From NCBI GenBank assembly GCA_963565915.1, contig OY751495.1, positions 2,666,001-2,730,000 on the forward strand: 64,000 bases of DNA, written 5' to 3'. The notes beneath the pieces were generated by a model. The model searched no databases. It had not been told where the DNA came from and saw nothing but the letters and a program-made list of their open reading frames with translations. Within the stretch, counting starts at the first letter, position 1, and every line of letters starts with the position of its first letter. This DNA is from Entoloma clypeatum. Its lineage: Eukaryota; Basidiomycota; Agaricomycetes; Agaricales; Entolomataceae. Position numbers and translations under genes: made by a program. Of this stretch, positions 1-11,140 are shown in pieces.

Positions 1-540
1 GGACTAGGCGTCATCTGAGAGCTGTCGCTGGTGGATCCCCTCAAGTTCGATTGTTCTTGTAGCATGAGCTAACTTGGCTTATGTCTCCCGCCGGACTCGG
101 AGGACTTCCAGTCGCACGGGAGGGTGGAAGGATCAAGGAAGCCTGGCTTGCAGCGTGTTGAAGAATGCAGGGAATAGGATGAGTATGGCCTTGAAGGAGC
201 CTGGCACATGTTATATGCTAAGGCTGTTCCGAACTTGAGTTCATCAAGAGCAACACTGCAGCGGAAGTTGGGGGGAAGTATCGGATTTGATCACGATGGT
301 AGATCAGACGATAAACACCGCGGACAGCGGATGCTGTGCTGAAGTAATCAAATCACATTGAATGAGAAGGCTGCATACAGGCGCTTCTACTAGCATGCAT
401 CAAAGCACGAGGATATCTTCGAAGTTGCCAGATCTTGTGCCATTGGGTGTTGGGGGGGGGGGAGGGCCTCAAAGAAAAATGATAGACGGACGGCAGACTA
501 GCAACTGGGGTGAGCTTCATGGAATCCCAAATTCTATCAT

Positions 541-2225
541 TTATGAAATCACACCAGATTTTCCACAACAACCAGATCGAACTTCACCAAGTCGTGGTGA
601 CGAAGGAAGGCATGCCGCTACGGCCTGCATACACGACAGGTCACGATGTCCGCAACTCGAGGAATTGACGCTGGAAATTCTCAGATATCGAAGGTACCAA
701 TTCGGATATCGACGGCCCCGCATCTGTCTGCAGAACACATTCTGTTTCTGATGATCAGACGACAGAAGATGATAGGATACAATTCCTTACATGTTGCTCT
801 GCATCCGTCGACGATCCAGTATAAGGCCGCCCGTAAAACGAGAACATTAAGTCGAGCTCTGCTAGCTGGGGCAAGTGGGACGCCAAAGAGTCCATGAGGC
901 GTGGGCTCAAATGATCGACCTTCAGCTCCACCCGCCGCAGCTTCGGAGCGTGTGAGAGATGATCTAGCGCTCTTGTGAGCCTCTGAGGCACAGTGTCGAG
1001 AGGAACGTCAACCATAACAAAAGATACCAGTTCCGGTAGAAGGGGGAAGACTGGAGTGTCATCCTTCAATATATCCTCCACCGCAAATCCCGGTGGAAAG
1101 CAGCCCAAATGTAATGTATGAAGACGTGTGAAGTTCAACTTGCAAAACTCGGCGTGAAAATAGAAAAAATAGGGATCAGCAGACGTCGGCTCGATGCGGA
1201 GTCTGAGATCCTCCAAGGTTTGTCGATGTTGAGCGAGAAACGAGATGAGCGAAGAACACTCCCGAAGGTCGATGTTCCACCCAGCGAAAAAGACGTGGAG
1301 CTTGCGGAGGTGAGGAAAGTGGTCGAGGCCAGAAAGGAGGGGATAGAGCTTCGTCAAACTGGAGGAAGTAAGCTGCAATGATTGGAGACTGGACTGGAGA
1401 AGCTTCATAAAAACCGGTAATGTATTCTTTAGGATTTGACGGCCATTCCGCCGGCTACAACCCAAGGCTGACATCGAGAGGTGGAGGATCGAGAGATTTG
1501 GGAAGTTGTGGGTTAAAGCAGGGATCAATATGAGGTATAACTCCGGAAGTGTAACATTTAGTGCAAGGCTCCGCAGACGGAAGTCCATGGTATTCCAGAT
1601 TGTTCGAATGAGTGATGTGAATGAGGGACCGGGACGAGCGGTGTTGTAGAGTACAAAAGCGAGATGTTCGACAGCAGTCAGATGTGGGATGGTTTCTTCG
1701 GCGAGTTTTAGGCGGCCAAAAATGGAATTGCACTCGTAAAGAGGTTTCTTCCCTTTCACTAAGCATGGAAGGAAATTTTCCAAGGAAGTCCCCACTCTGA
1801 GAGAAAACATTGAAGTTTCTTCGGGTGGTGCAAAGTACATGCGTCGAACTTCAAGAGAGCGAACATGTTGAGCGACGTTGACATGCCTAAAACATGGGAT
1901 AATACTTCATTGTGAACGGTAAGAGGAGGGGAACGATACCTTACCTGAGCTGAACGAGGTTTAGCGTGAACCGCAGGTTCCCGTCAGTGTCCATCCCGGT
2001 CAAATGTCGACCGCGGTAAGCAAAGTCTAGTTCAACATGACGATAGATCCTTTCCAGCGCGATCCCAAAGAGTGTACGACTCATCCCCATCATCTTGTTT
2101 ACGTAGATATGGGGGAGCAACGACTGGATTTCGAGCCATAGTTCAGTTGGAAGGTCAGGAACCACTGGTTGGACTCGATGGACTGGGGCTTGGATGATCG
2201 CACGGGAAGTCTGGTACGGACGCAT
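541..2225 (-). CDS. F-box/LRR-like protein, copy A
   Basis: Exons (minus): 2225-1945, 1886-791, 723-541; all joins keep frame and give about 519 aa. The N-terminus has an F-box-like segment (LPTELWLEIQSLLP, about residues 25-60), followed by a long leucine-patterned region typical of fungal F-box/LRR-like proteins, which usually recruit substrates to SCF ubiquitin ligases. The last exon is supported by its match to the same exon in the copy at 36.8 kb: RRYPNW..LRYL, then a Cys and an MQAVAAC motif. If intron 2 (GTAAGG donor) is not used, the frame stops at 755 and the protein is about 470 aa. More exons below 541 cannot be excluded. It is a paralogue of the genes at 36.8 and 49.5 kb. F-box assignment is by pattern only; SCF role is inferred. 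Confidence 0.72.
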
Positions 2226-2370
2226 GGTATGAGGAGGTCTGGTTCAGGGCCGTCGAACTCATATCAGTACTCCAGGGCATTTAAGCTATGCAGGGGCTAT
2301 GTCTGTGGCGTGGACATCGTCGTTGATGATCACGGTGTTGACCCAAACAATCACCTCCATTCGGAATGCC

Positions 2371-4442
2371 ATGAAGGCTGGTGAGATTCAACGCCCTTTC
2401 GATCTTCTATCCCAGAATCTTGCGAAACTCGGCGCGATCTCACTGAACGAATTCCTTTCCGCTTCCTATGAAGAGAAAGAGAATGACGCCTCGCCACTAC
2501 TGCCACCGCTTGACTATAATGGCGTTACAGAGTGCGACAGCTCTGAAGAGGCTCTCAAGCGACCGTCAGATTTGAAAGGCATCGACCCGGACGCCTCAAC
2601 TGCACCAGAGGAATTCGATTTGCACGTCAATGCAATTGAGACTACGTGCTCCAGTTCGAACGCGTCGGTATACTGGGCGATGTATAGTCAGGAGAATGAC
2701 CTGTTCGTCTGTACGTCTGAATATGTTTATGTTATGACATACCCAAGTGATCTCCAACCCAATAGCCTGGGGCGCGGCCTTGAAGGTTCGGCTGGACCTC
2801 AATGAGTCCCATACTTACTCTACCGATGTTCTATATCACGATGCTCGTTCCGCAAAAGTTGCCTGTGCTCAACTTGCTGTCCAACAAGGCGTTCTGTCTC
2901 ATATCCAAGCTTTCAACGACCATATTCCCTCTTCTGCGCAGGGCCCTTCTGCTGAAACCTCATCGTCATCAGCGGCGGAACCTTTACCATTGCAGGCCTT
3001 CTATGCCGCCCTCCCAGGACCTCGACCTTTTCCCATACCCAGGAATCCAATTACAACCTATTTCAAGTTTAAACCTTTCCTCAATAATTTGATGACAGAA
3101 GCAAAAGGAGCAAGACTCTCGCAAAAGTACTTTTCCTGGCTTGGCAATCATTCTCGCAAGTATAAAGTGTCCCACTTACGTACCTGTATTCTCTAACGAC
3201 CAAACTTCAATAGTCCACGGCTGTCTGCTCCGCCTCGAAAGTCCTACAGACTGCAAATCTTATCTGGTAGAACCGAGATTTGCCACCCGTTCCATTGCGG
3301 AAGCGGCTGTGGGTCTCCTGGCCGTCTCAGAAGGCATAGTTGATTACATCGGAGAGCTCTGGGAAGGTGTCATCAACAAATTATCCCCACGGGAGAAGAG
3401 GTTTGTCTCTCAGCGCATCAGCCCTCGACTTGCGGAGCTGCACACAGAACGTGATCTTGACATCACCTTCACCCCTTCAATCGATCGCGAAGGTCAGATT
3501 CGATTCTTCTCTGCAGTGTATTCTTGCCTGATTTCTCCATCAGCTCATGGATGTGCGGTCCAAGTTCGCTTTCTGGGGACACCGGATCTCATGCGAAGAT
3601 GGGTTGTGGAACCGGAATATCGCTCTCACAAGGCCGCGACGATAGCTGTGACTTATTTAGCCGCGAAAGAGGGTTTGTTCGAATTCATCGACTTCAGGGG
3701 CCAGCCTCCACCCGCTGGACACAAATCTTGGTGGGAATCCGAGGCGCTTGACTGGGAGCCTCCGAACCATCCTCTTAAGCGTAAGGAGCCGCTCGAAGAA
3801 GGCGAAGAACCGGAGGAGGGTCAAGTTGGGGAGGGTCCGAAGAAGAAAAAGAGGAAAAAGAGCAAGAACAAGAACAAACCAGGTGGTAGCAATTCGACTT
3901 GCATAACGGAAGAGCCCTCTCCTGGAACCGCCAATTCCGTGGCGCACGACGGCTTTCGTGCTCCGACGCCTCCGCCTTCTGTCCAACAGCCATCAACTAA
4001 CAATAAGAAGAAATCCGACGCCAGACGACGACGCCCCCTACCTCGTCCCAATGTCCCCCGCCTGCCCCTTGGACCATCTCAATCCTCTTCTTATGCCATG
4101 CCCTACGTCCCCTTCCTTCCATTTCCACGTGGATATCCCGCCCCTCTTCCAGGGCTCTACGCAAACGACTACATGCCGCCCCCAAGAGGTGACCCCTACT
4201 CTTATGATCCGGAATACCGTTTACCCCCGCCACTGCCGCCGATGGGACTCCCGTATGGCCCACCTGAACCATATAATTCCGTATCACAGCAACATTCACA
4301 CCAAGGTCACCCACCTCCATCCGCGTCGCGCTCTGGTAAGATTATCATGATGACGAAATGTCGGAAGTTAGCTGATCGTCTTAAAGATGATCCTCGTATC
4401 CAAGGGCGGTCAAGGGACAGAGGGGAACATACTTTTTACTAG
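2371..4442 (+). CDS. Triple-repeat dsRBD-like protein with basic Pro-rich tail, copy 1
   Basis: Exons 2371-2710, 2766-3155, 3214-3492, 3544-4442 give 635 aa. I do not recognise a named family. Three repeats are visible, each made of a (H/W)G(C/A)xLxV strand, a YxVEPxYRS-like strand and a helix AAxxAVxxLAxxEGxxxFI. This looks like the second half of a double-stranded-RNA-binding fold, an inference from pattern only. Next come an acidic stretch, a strong nuclear-localisation-like run KKKKRKKSKNKNK, and a Pro/Tyr-rich tail. All three introns are phase 1 and sit at the same place in each repeat. Intron 2 (3156-3213) uses a GC donor (GCAAGT). Intron 3 (51 bp) is stop-free and in frame. The start is chosen because similarity to the paralogue is in frame only from here. 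A GTAAGA near 4336 could be a further donor. Likely a nuclear RNA-associated protein, unproven. Confidence 0.7.
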
Positions 4443-5035
4443 ATGTTTGTGCAGCTTACTGTTCTCGAGCATCGACAGACCGCGGCTGACAGTGCTCTCG
4501 TCTCCCCCCAGATCTTCCATGTTCCTGGTGATATAAATTTATGTTACATGCACAGATGCCAGTGGCTCACCTGATGTTTGCCTGCTGCCCCCGCGCGCCA
4601 GTAAACGACGTGCACCGTAATGTCACGATATCTTTATAACCCGTGATCGAGTGCCATCAAGCCCTTCTGAAGATCCTATATGATATATCCTTCGAGCCCT
4701 CACCAAGTTCCACATAACCATGAATTTCATAGTTTCTCTCAATGCAGATAGGTGGTTTGCAGACTGATCTGGACATATCTGTGGACTTGAGCTGCAAGGA
4801 TCGGGGAAACGGCAGTTTGAAAGTTACGAAGAGGGTCACATAAGATGGGGGGTCACCTCCAATCGTCCAAAGTCGCTCATGTTGACTTTCTCATTTCAAG
4901 ACACATTTAGAAGAGTTGCCCAAAACGATCATGTCGCGTCTGTCAGGGTCGAATATTGTCGGAGGTTAAATTGCCTTCAAATGCAGCGGCGAAGGTCCGT
5001 GTCCGTGCAAACAGTCACCTCCATTCGGGATGCCA
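4443..5035. other. Spacer between the tandem paralogues
   Basis: No convincing coding exon. The last about 30 bases before the downstream start resemble the same position upstream of copy 1 (ACCTCCATTCGG), but a one-base length difference breaks frame, so this is read as duplicated 5' leader and not coding sequence. Confidence 0.5.
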
Positions 5036-7131
5036 ATGCTGGCTGGCGACATTCAAGGTCCATTCGAGCTTGGCTCCCACAATTTCACGAATGTTGGTAA
5101 CCTCCCATTAGATGGGGTTCTCTCAGCTTCACATGATGCTACGGACCCCTCGCCTTCACCAATGCCGCCGCCAGTGGAGTGTGCCAATAAAACCGTTTGT
5201 ATAGAGGCAGTTGAAAACACACGCGACAACTCTGAGGAGGACCTCGATGATCCTGGTGCACTCTCCAAGAGTGCACCGGGCTTGACAAACATAATCACGG
5301 ACAACGGTACACCAGACTCGGAGGGATCCGACTTAGTACACGTCCACGCAATCGAGAGTGCCTGCTCGAATTCGAACGCGTCCACATTCTGGGCGACATA
5401 TAGCCAACAGAACGAGAATCATCTGGGTATGTATGGCTATGCTCCTCTTATGACATGACAAATTAAACTCGGTCTGCAAATCCAATAGCTTGGGGCGCAG
5501 CCTTGAAGGTCCGCCGAATTGACGTGGATGGCTCCCACACTTATTCCACCGATGTCCTATACCACAACCCTCGCTCTGCAAAAGCTGCATGTGCTCAACT
5601 TGCTGTGGCGCAAGGCGTTCTGAATTATATTCAAGCCTTCAATAATGATTATACCTCTGCCTCTGTGAAGGACTTTGGAACCTCGTCGTCATTAGCAACG
5701 ACACCTTTAGCGTTGAAGGACTTCTACAAGGCCCTCCCAGGACCCCGACCCCTGCCCATACGCAAAAACCCATGCGCAGCCAAATTCAAGGGCATGACCT
5801 TGCTCGACATTCTGATAACTGACGCAAGAGGAGCAAGGCTCTCCCAAAAGTGGTTTTCCTGGCTTGACAATAATCTCCGCAAGTATCCCCACACCATCCC
5901 AGTTCGATATCATTTTTTAATCTTCAACATTGACAGTATACGGCTGCCTTCTTCGCCTCGAAAGCCCCACTGGATGCAAATCCTATTTAGTAGAACCGAA
6001 ATTTGCTTCGCGCTCCATTGCGCAATCAGCTGTTTACTGTCTGGCTGTTACAGAGGGCATGGTCGACTACATCGCAGAGCTTCGGCAGGCTGCTTTGAAC
6101 AGAATAGCACGATGGGAAAGGAGGCGTGCACGGCAGCACATCGAGCCTCTTCTCCAAATGCTCCGCACAGAACATGACCTTGCCATCACCTTCGTCCCTT
6201 TGCTGGATCGCCAAGGTCAGATGCACTTCAAGTTCTCCCTCGCTACATATACCCACCTGACTCTTATGTTCTAGCCTATGGATGCAAGCTTGAAGTGTGC
6301 TTTTCGAACGCACTGGATCTTGCGCGACGTTGGGCTGTCGAACCAGAATATCGTTCTGAACACGCCGCACAATCAGCTGTCCTCTGTTTAGCCGCCAAAG
6401 AAGGCTTGTTTGAATTCATCGAATTCAAGGGCCGGTCTCCACCCGCTGGACACAAGACTTGGTGGGAATTGGCAGAAGAGGGGCTGGTTTCGGCGGCGGA
6501 TCTCCCTCGGCCTCCCAAACGTAAGGAGGCCGAAGACAGAGAAGAAGAGAAAGAAGAGGGAGAGGTAGGGGAGAGCCCGAAGATGAAGAAGAGGAAACTG
6601 GACGAGGACAAGATTGTTGCCGGTGGAGACGACTCGGAGGGGGTCGCTGCTGTTAGATCTGGAGAACAACATTTCGGGAGTGCTGATTCCAATTCCAACG
6701 CTGGCAGCTGGACTGTAACAGCTCTGGACGCTGGCCCACAGCCCACGAGAATAAAAACGACGAGGAAACGAAGACGGAGACACGCACCGCCATCCCTGCC
6801 CAACGCCCCTTCCCCGGAGTTCAGGGGACGACGTCAACCTCCCCCTTGCGCTATGTCGTACGCCCCCGATCCTCGGTTTCCAGTGGCACGAGCGTATCCC
6901 GCTCCTCCTCCAAAGCTCTACGCGGACGACTATATTACTCCTCCAGAAGGTGCACCCTCCGCTTATGGTCCCACTGGCAGATACCGATACGGACCACCTA
7001 TGGGAGCTCCACGCGCTCCACCTGAACCGTATAGTTACTACTACTACGTACGGTCCACTTCGTCATCGTCACGGTCCTCACGTCCTGGCCCGCGCTTTGG
7101 TGAGACCTCCATGACGAATATCGGGAGCTGA
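5036..7131 (+). CDS. Triple-repeat dsRBD-like protein with basic Pro-rich tail, copy 2
   Basis: Exons 5036-5426, 5489-5878, 5937-6215, 6275-7131 give 638 aa. Exons 2 and 3 are exactly as long as in copy 1 (390 and 279 nt) and all introns have the same phase 1 positions. Repeat cores include YSTDVLYHNPRSAKAACAQL, SYLVEPKFASRSIAQSAV and WAVEPEYRSEHAAQSAVLCL, followed by GLFEFIEF, PPAGHKTWW, an acidic stretch with KMKKRKLDEDK (nuclear-signal-like) and a Pro/Tyr/Ser-rich tail. Intron 2 (5879-5936, 58 bp) again has a GC donor. A GTGAGA at 7105 aligned with the GTAAGA of copy 1 may be a fourth donor changing only the last residues. A head-to-tail tandem duplicate of the gene upstream; function unknown. 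Confidence 0.7.
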
Positions 7132-7425
7132 CTGACCATAATTTAGTCTAGAGGCTTCTGAAAGAACGGAACATATCATGTTTTCAACTTGAAGTGTGAT
7201 GATGACCTTGATTGACCATTCTCTCTGTCCCCAGATTTTCCTCCACGCTCCCGATAAGCTAACTTGAAATTTACTGGCAGGCAATTCTTTATCTTTCTTT
7301 CCCGGGACCCCACTCCCATACCAATATACCAGTCTAAAGAGCCTAATATTAAAAGTCTGATGATATGATCATGATATTTGTGATCGATTGTCATTGGCAC
7401 TCAACGTCGAACTCCTCGCTTAGGC

Positions 7426-8542
7426 ATGGCTCCTAGTTCCCTCAAAGCACTGTATGACAAGCAGGGCTATGCCGTCGTTTCTGGACTCATTGCAGACGAA
7501 GACCGTGCCCACTTGGCCTCAGCCTGCGACCGCGCCATATCCAAGACGCGTCAAGGCACCTGGCCCCACCGGCGCACCGTCGGCAAGCAGTTCCCGCCAT
7601 ACGGCGAAGGCAACCCCGATTCCTGGGGCGTGCAACATCTGATGCATCCGGACTTGGGAGAAAAGACGTTCGTGAGGTGCACAGAGGCTACTTGGGGCCG
7701 TGAAAGAGCTGTTGAATTGTCGGGAGGAGGATTTGCAGATGGGTGAGTTCATTCGTGGCGGTGGATATAATATATATATATCGTTGTGCTGATGAACCTG
7801 AGAGGTGTCTAGAGCTCTTTAACCTATTGATCAACCCCGAATCGCATGACTTTGCGTTGCGGTGGCATCGAGATGATGTCGGGGAGAAGGCGAGTGAAGT
7901 GGAGGAGAGGGAGGCACTTGGGAAGTGGCGTTTTGGAGTCAGTTTGCGCTCATTTGTAAATGCCGCTGCCATAGCCTCATGGTGTTTTGCAGATTCAATG
8001 GAACACGTACGTGTGCTATCGGCCCCGCATCTATGCTGAGCGTTCAAACAAAGTGCTGCGCAGCGCTTTATACCGCGATTCTTGCCTGTACGTCGTGCCA
8101 GGATCGCACAGCCTACCGAGGACCCCCGAACAGCGCAGGCATTCAGAAACGATGGAACCTCCCGTTGATCCGCTGGCGATGCCTGGTTCCGTGCAATTGA
8201 CATTGCAACGTAAGTCGAACGATCTATTTTTACTGGTACGCAGGGGGGGAGGCGTGCTAAGGGCCACTGCCAGCGGGAGATACCGTGTTCTATAACTCGA
8301 ATATCTTGCACTGTGCGACGTACAGCATGACGGAGCGCCGGGAGACTCTACATGCGAGCATGGGCGATGCAAGGGGCGGAGCATCGAGGGCGAGGAATGT
8401 GTTACAGCATGGGCTAGAGTGGATGTTGGAAGAGAGGTTTAGAGAAGGGTTGGATGAACGAGGGAGGGCGATGTTGGATAGGCTGATTGCGATGCGAGAT
8501 AGTCTACCAGATTCGCAGGTTGGATACTCACTTTCCAACTGA
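7426..8542 (+). CDS. Phytanoyl-CoA dioxygenase (PhyH) family protein
   Basis: Exons 7426-7742, 7805-7937, 7993-8006, 8064-8209, 8274-8542 give 292 aa. The family are Fe(II)/2-oxoglutarate oxygenases. The iron-binding HxD is seen in RWHRDD (about H127, D129) and the distal His in NILHCATY (about H216). The core string IQWNTALYRDSCLYVVPGSH appears only when the 14-nt exon 3 is spliced in, which strongly supports the model. GDTVFYNSN precedes the distal His, as is usual in fungal members. There is no targeting signal. The substrate cannot be told from sequence; fungal relatives are often uncharacterised and a peroxisomal phytanoyl-CoA role should not be assumed. Confidence 0.9.
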
Positions 8543-8903
8543 GTTTTGGTGAGTCTTTTTGCAAGAACTCTTACTTTCACTTATATCAGACACACAGATT
8601 TTGTGAAATAAATATGGCATGACGGACTCTCTGTTCCTAAACCACACATCGCCTGTTACTCTGCTGCCATTCTGCTCCTGCGTATGTCTCCAAGATTATT
8701 TCCGTGATCGCTGATTTCCAGCAAGGGGCCGGGAGATCTTCCTTTGAAGTTAATTTAGGAGTTCCTCTCGTGTCCCGGGGGCGGGGCGGTGTTATGATGC
8801 AGGAAAGAACATTTACATGTCCAGTGAAAAAGGGGGTATATACAGGATATCGTACACCATTAAATGATTCTATAAGTATTCATGGGCAATCTATATTCCT
8901 GGG
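8543..8903. other. Convergent intergenic spacer
   Basis: Lies between the 3' ends of the PhyH gene (plus) and the Ser/Pro-rich gene (minus). No exon or repeat recognised; presumably 3' UTRs. Confidence 0.5.
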
Positions 8904-10492
8904 TCAAGGTTTTTCTTGAGCACCACTCGAATGTCCAGGCTGCTGTCCTAGAACTTGCAACACGGCATCCCTCCAACCCAGAAACCTCTCTGGCGTCATC
9001 CTCCATAGCGGCGGACCCTCAGCTTCGTCATTCTTCGGGCGCTGGGCTGGCCGGCCCTCCGGCCCGTCAAACTCGTTTTCCGATTCCCTTGCTCGTTTCT
9101 TCCCTTTTGACGTGGAGGAGCCCCGCAACGACAACTTCCCCGATAGGGATGACGGGCCCAGTTTTCCTAAGAGAGAACCCTTCTTTCCTGACGGCAAGGG
9201 CCTGATGGGGCGAGGAGGTGACGGGGAGATTGAGCTCCCTGCTTGGGGCTGGGAGCCGGAGTGAATGCTGAGGACAGGGAAACAGTCGTTGGGGTCGAGA
9301 AATGTTGCTGGGGGCTTTTGAGAGGATGACATGGCGGTGAAGGGAATGGTCGAGACGGCACTGGGGGTCTGGATCGAAGGATCTCGCGTTGAAGAACGAG
9401 AAGGAGATGCGTGCGTGGTCACGTCTAAATTTGAAAGTTCCTGAGATGGTATTGGCGCAGTGATATTTGAAGATATTGGTATAGAAGATGCGGGGGGTAT
9501 CTTTGAAGACGAAGCCAATCGACTTGTCGTTGATGAAGAGGTCGGAGTGGTTGCCGTCCGCGGCGCTGGTTGATTGGTCACGGATGAAGGTGCTTTGGGT
9601 GTAGCATCGAGAAGCCCGAAGTCAAGGCTATCGTGGCGCCGAGGAATGGGAGATAACGAGGTAAGCACTCGCACAGGCGGGATGCCTTTCTGCATCGGTT
9701 CGACGGCGGTCATTGGCATCCCGCCAACCCTCCTCGCCATGGATGTCCTGCCCAGCTGCTCGACGCTTCGGTCCTGTGGGCCTTTGGCCTTTGGATTGGT
9801 AGCTGGCACCAAGTCGGGAACCAAGATGGGAGGAGCGTCGAAAGACCTGACTTTTCCGTCTTCTTTGACTTCGTATGATACTCCCCGGCGGAAGCTGTCT
9901 TCTGTGGGATCGATGGGAGTAGCGGGGGTAAAAGTGACTCTAAACGGCTGTGGCACTGGGAGAAAGCCAGGTGTGTTTGATTTGACAGAGTAGGGTTTAC
10001 GGGCAGTGGGAGTACGGAGTTTTTTGCACGGAACTTGCTCGACGATGGAACTGGTGCCGTCGGAGCATCGCAAGATGGTGGGTTTGTGAATTGGTCTTGA
10101 GGGATCAATGTTCTCGATGATTCGGATAGGGTAGTCCCTTGATCAGGGATAATGAGAGGCTCGATCGCGGAATTGAAAAGGAGAGCTTACTTTGATCTCT
10201 TCCTCATCTTGTTGTACATCATAAAACTGTGGACAAGGCTGTTAGATGACAACTCAATCTTATTGACAAGGGCAGAAGCTTACGTGCACTGAGGAAAGTC
10301 GCCTTCCCTTGTTGGCAGCATCTTTACGATGTCTTCGAGCCATTCGATGAAGCCACCGTCTGAGGGTTCATGTTGACCATCCCAGACGACGGTGTACTGC
10401 ACGGCGAGCTCTACGCAGTTCTTGAGCATCTTGAAGAGAAGTTGTCTATGTTCGGCTTTCGTCATGGCTGAAAGCTTTTTGGGAGAGGCCAT
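8904..10492 (-). CDS. Uncharacterised Ser/Pro-rich protein
   Basis: Exons (minus) 10492-10284, 10226-10191, 10137-8904 give 492 aa. Not recognised. A folded-looking N-terminus of about 115 residues contains an aromatic and Leu-rich stretch (LLFKMLKNCVELAVQYTVVW) and a basic MMYNKMRKRSK coded by a 36-nt exon, then DYPIRIIENIDPSRP and a PFRVTFTPATPIDP segment. Residues about 200-400 are low-complexity Ser/Thr/Pro. Near the C-terminus a KGKKRARESE run could be a nuclear signal, and the protein ends with a short conserved-looking WRMTPERFLGWRDAVLQVL. The start is the Met after which the frame shows non-random composition; upstream in-frame Met codons exist. Divergent from the F-box gene downstream. 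Possibly nuclear; no function assigned. Confidence 0.6.
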
Positions 10493-11140
10493 GTCCGCCG
10501 AGATCAGGGGATGAGGGTGAGTTGGAGTTTGGTTGGCCACATCTGGTGGGCTTAAATAGGACGCATGGACACTCATTGTTCTGATTTGTGCAGGACGCTT
10601 TGGCGGCCAGGGGGTCTCTCTGACCTTTAAAAACGAGTAAGCTTTGGCGACCCGGCTCCTGGATGAACATACCTGAAAACGACGCGAGTCCCAACTGTGA
10701 CTGAGTGGGGTGTTCAATAGGTTAAACCTGTTAGTTTCATCATTGCTGTCTGTGATGGGATGACGATTGTCGTTGTCAGGACCCTGACGGTCAAAGTTCA
10801 ACTCGATCACCAGTAAGTAGCTTCCAGCACTTACTTGTACAAGGAAATCAACATGTGGAAACCGTTGCCTTTGGTAAACACAGACAATTCGGTTACTCTC
10901 GCCCAGAATGAACAACAATGGACAATGTCCTTGCTTTGACCCACTAGTCCTCCAGATGGGCACATCACACCGGGTCCCTCCTCTTTAAAGCGGAACGTGA
11001 CATCTTTGGAGGGAAGTTCCCAATTCACTTTTCCGACATGCTCGCAAAAACCGCAGCTCTTTCGCTACTACATCCATCTGGTGTGCTGACTTTTCTTCTC
11101 TTGCTTGCCCAACGTTGACTCATTTTTTCTCTGCGCAGAG
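10493..11140. other. Divergent intergenic region
   Basis: Separates the minus-strand Ser/Pro-rich gene and the plus-strand F-box gene. No exon supported. The bases just before 11141 (CTGCGCAG then ATG) look like a splice acceptor, so the F-box gene may have a 5' UTR intron here. Confidence 0.4.

Noticed and set aside
755..790. Stop at 755 as the end of F-box copy A
   Set aside because: A GTAAGG donor at 790 and the paralogue-matched exon at 541-723 make a longer protein more likely; kept only as an alternative.
3156..3213. Canonical GT donors (GTATAA, GTGTCC, GTACCT) for intron 2 of repeat gene 1
   Set aside because: Each gives the wrong phase or an intron of about 35 bp; only the GC donor keeps the conserved frame, and the paralogue shows the same.
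4879..5100. 73-codon plus frame before repeat gene 2 as its first exon
   Set aside because: Similarity to the other copy breaks frame by one base before 5036, as expected for non-coding leader.
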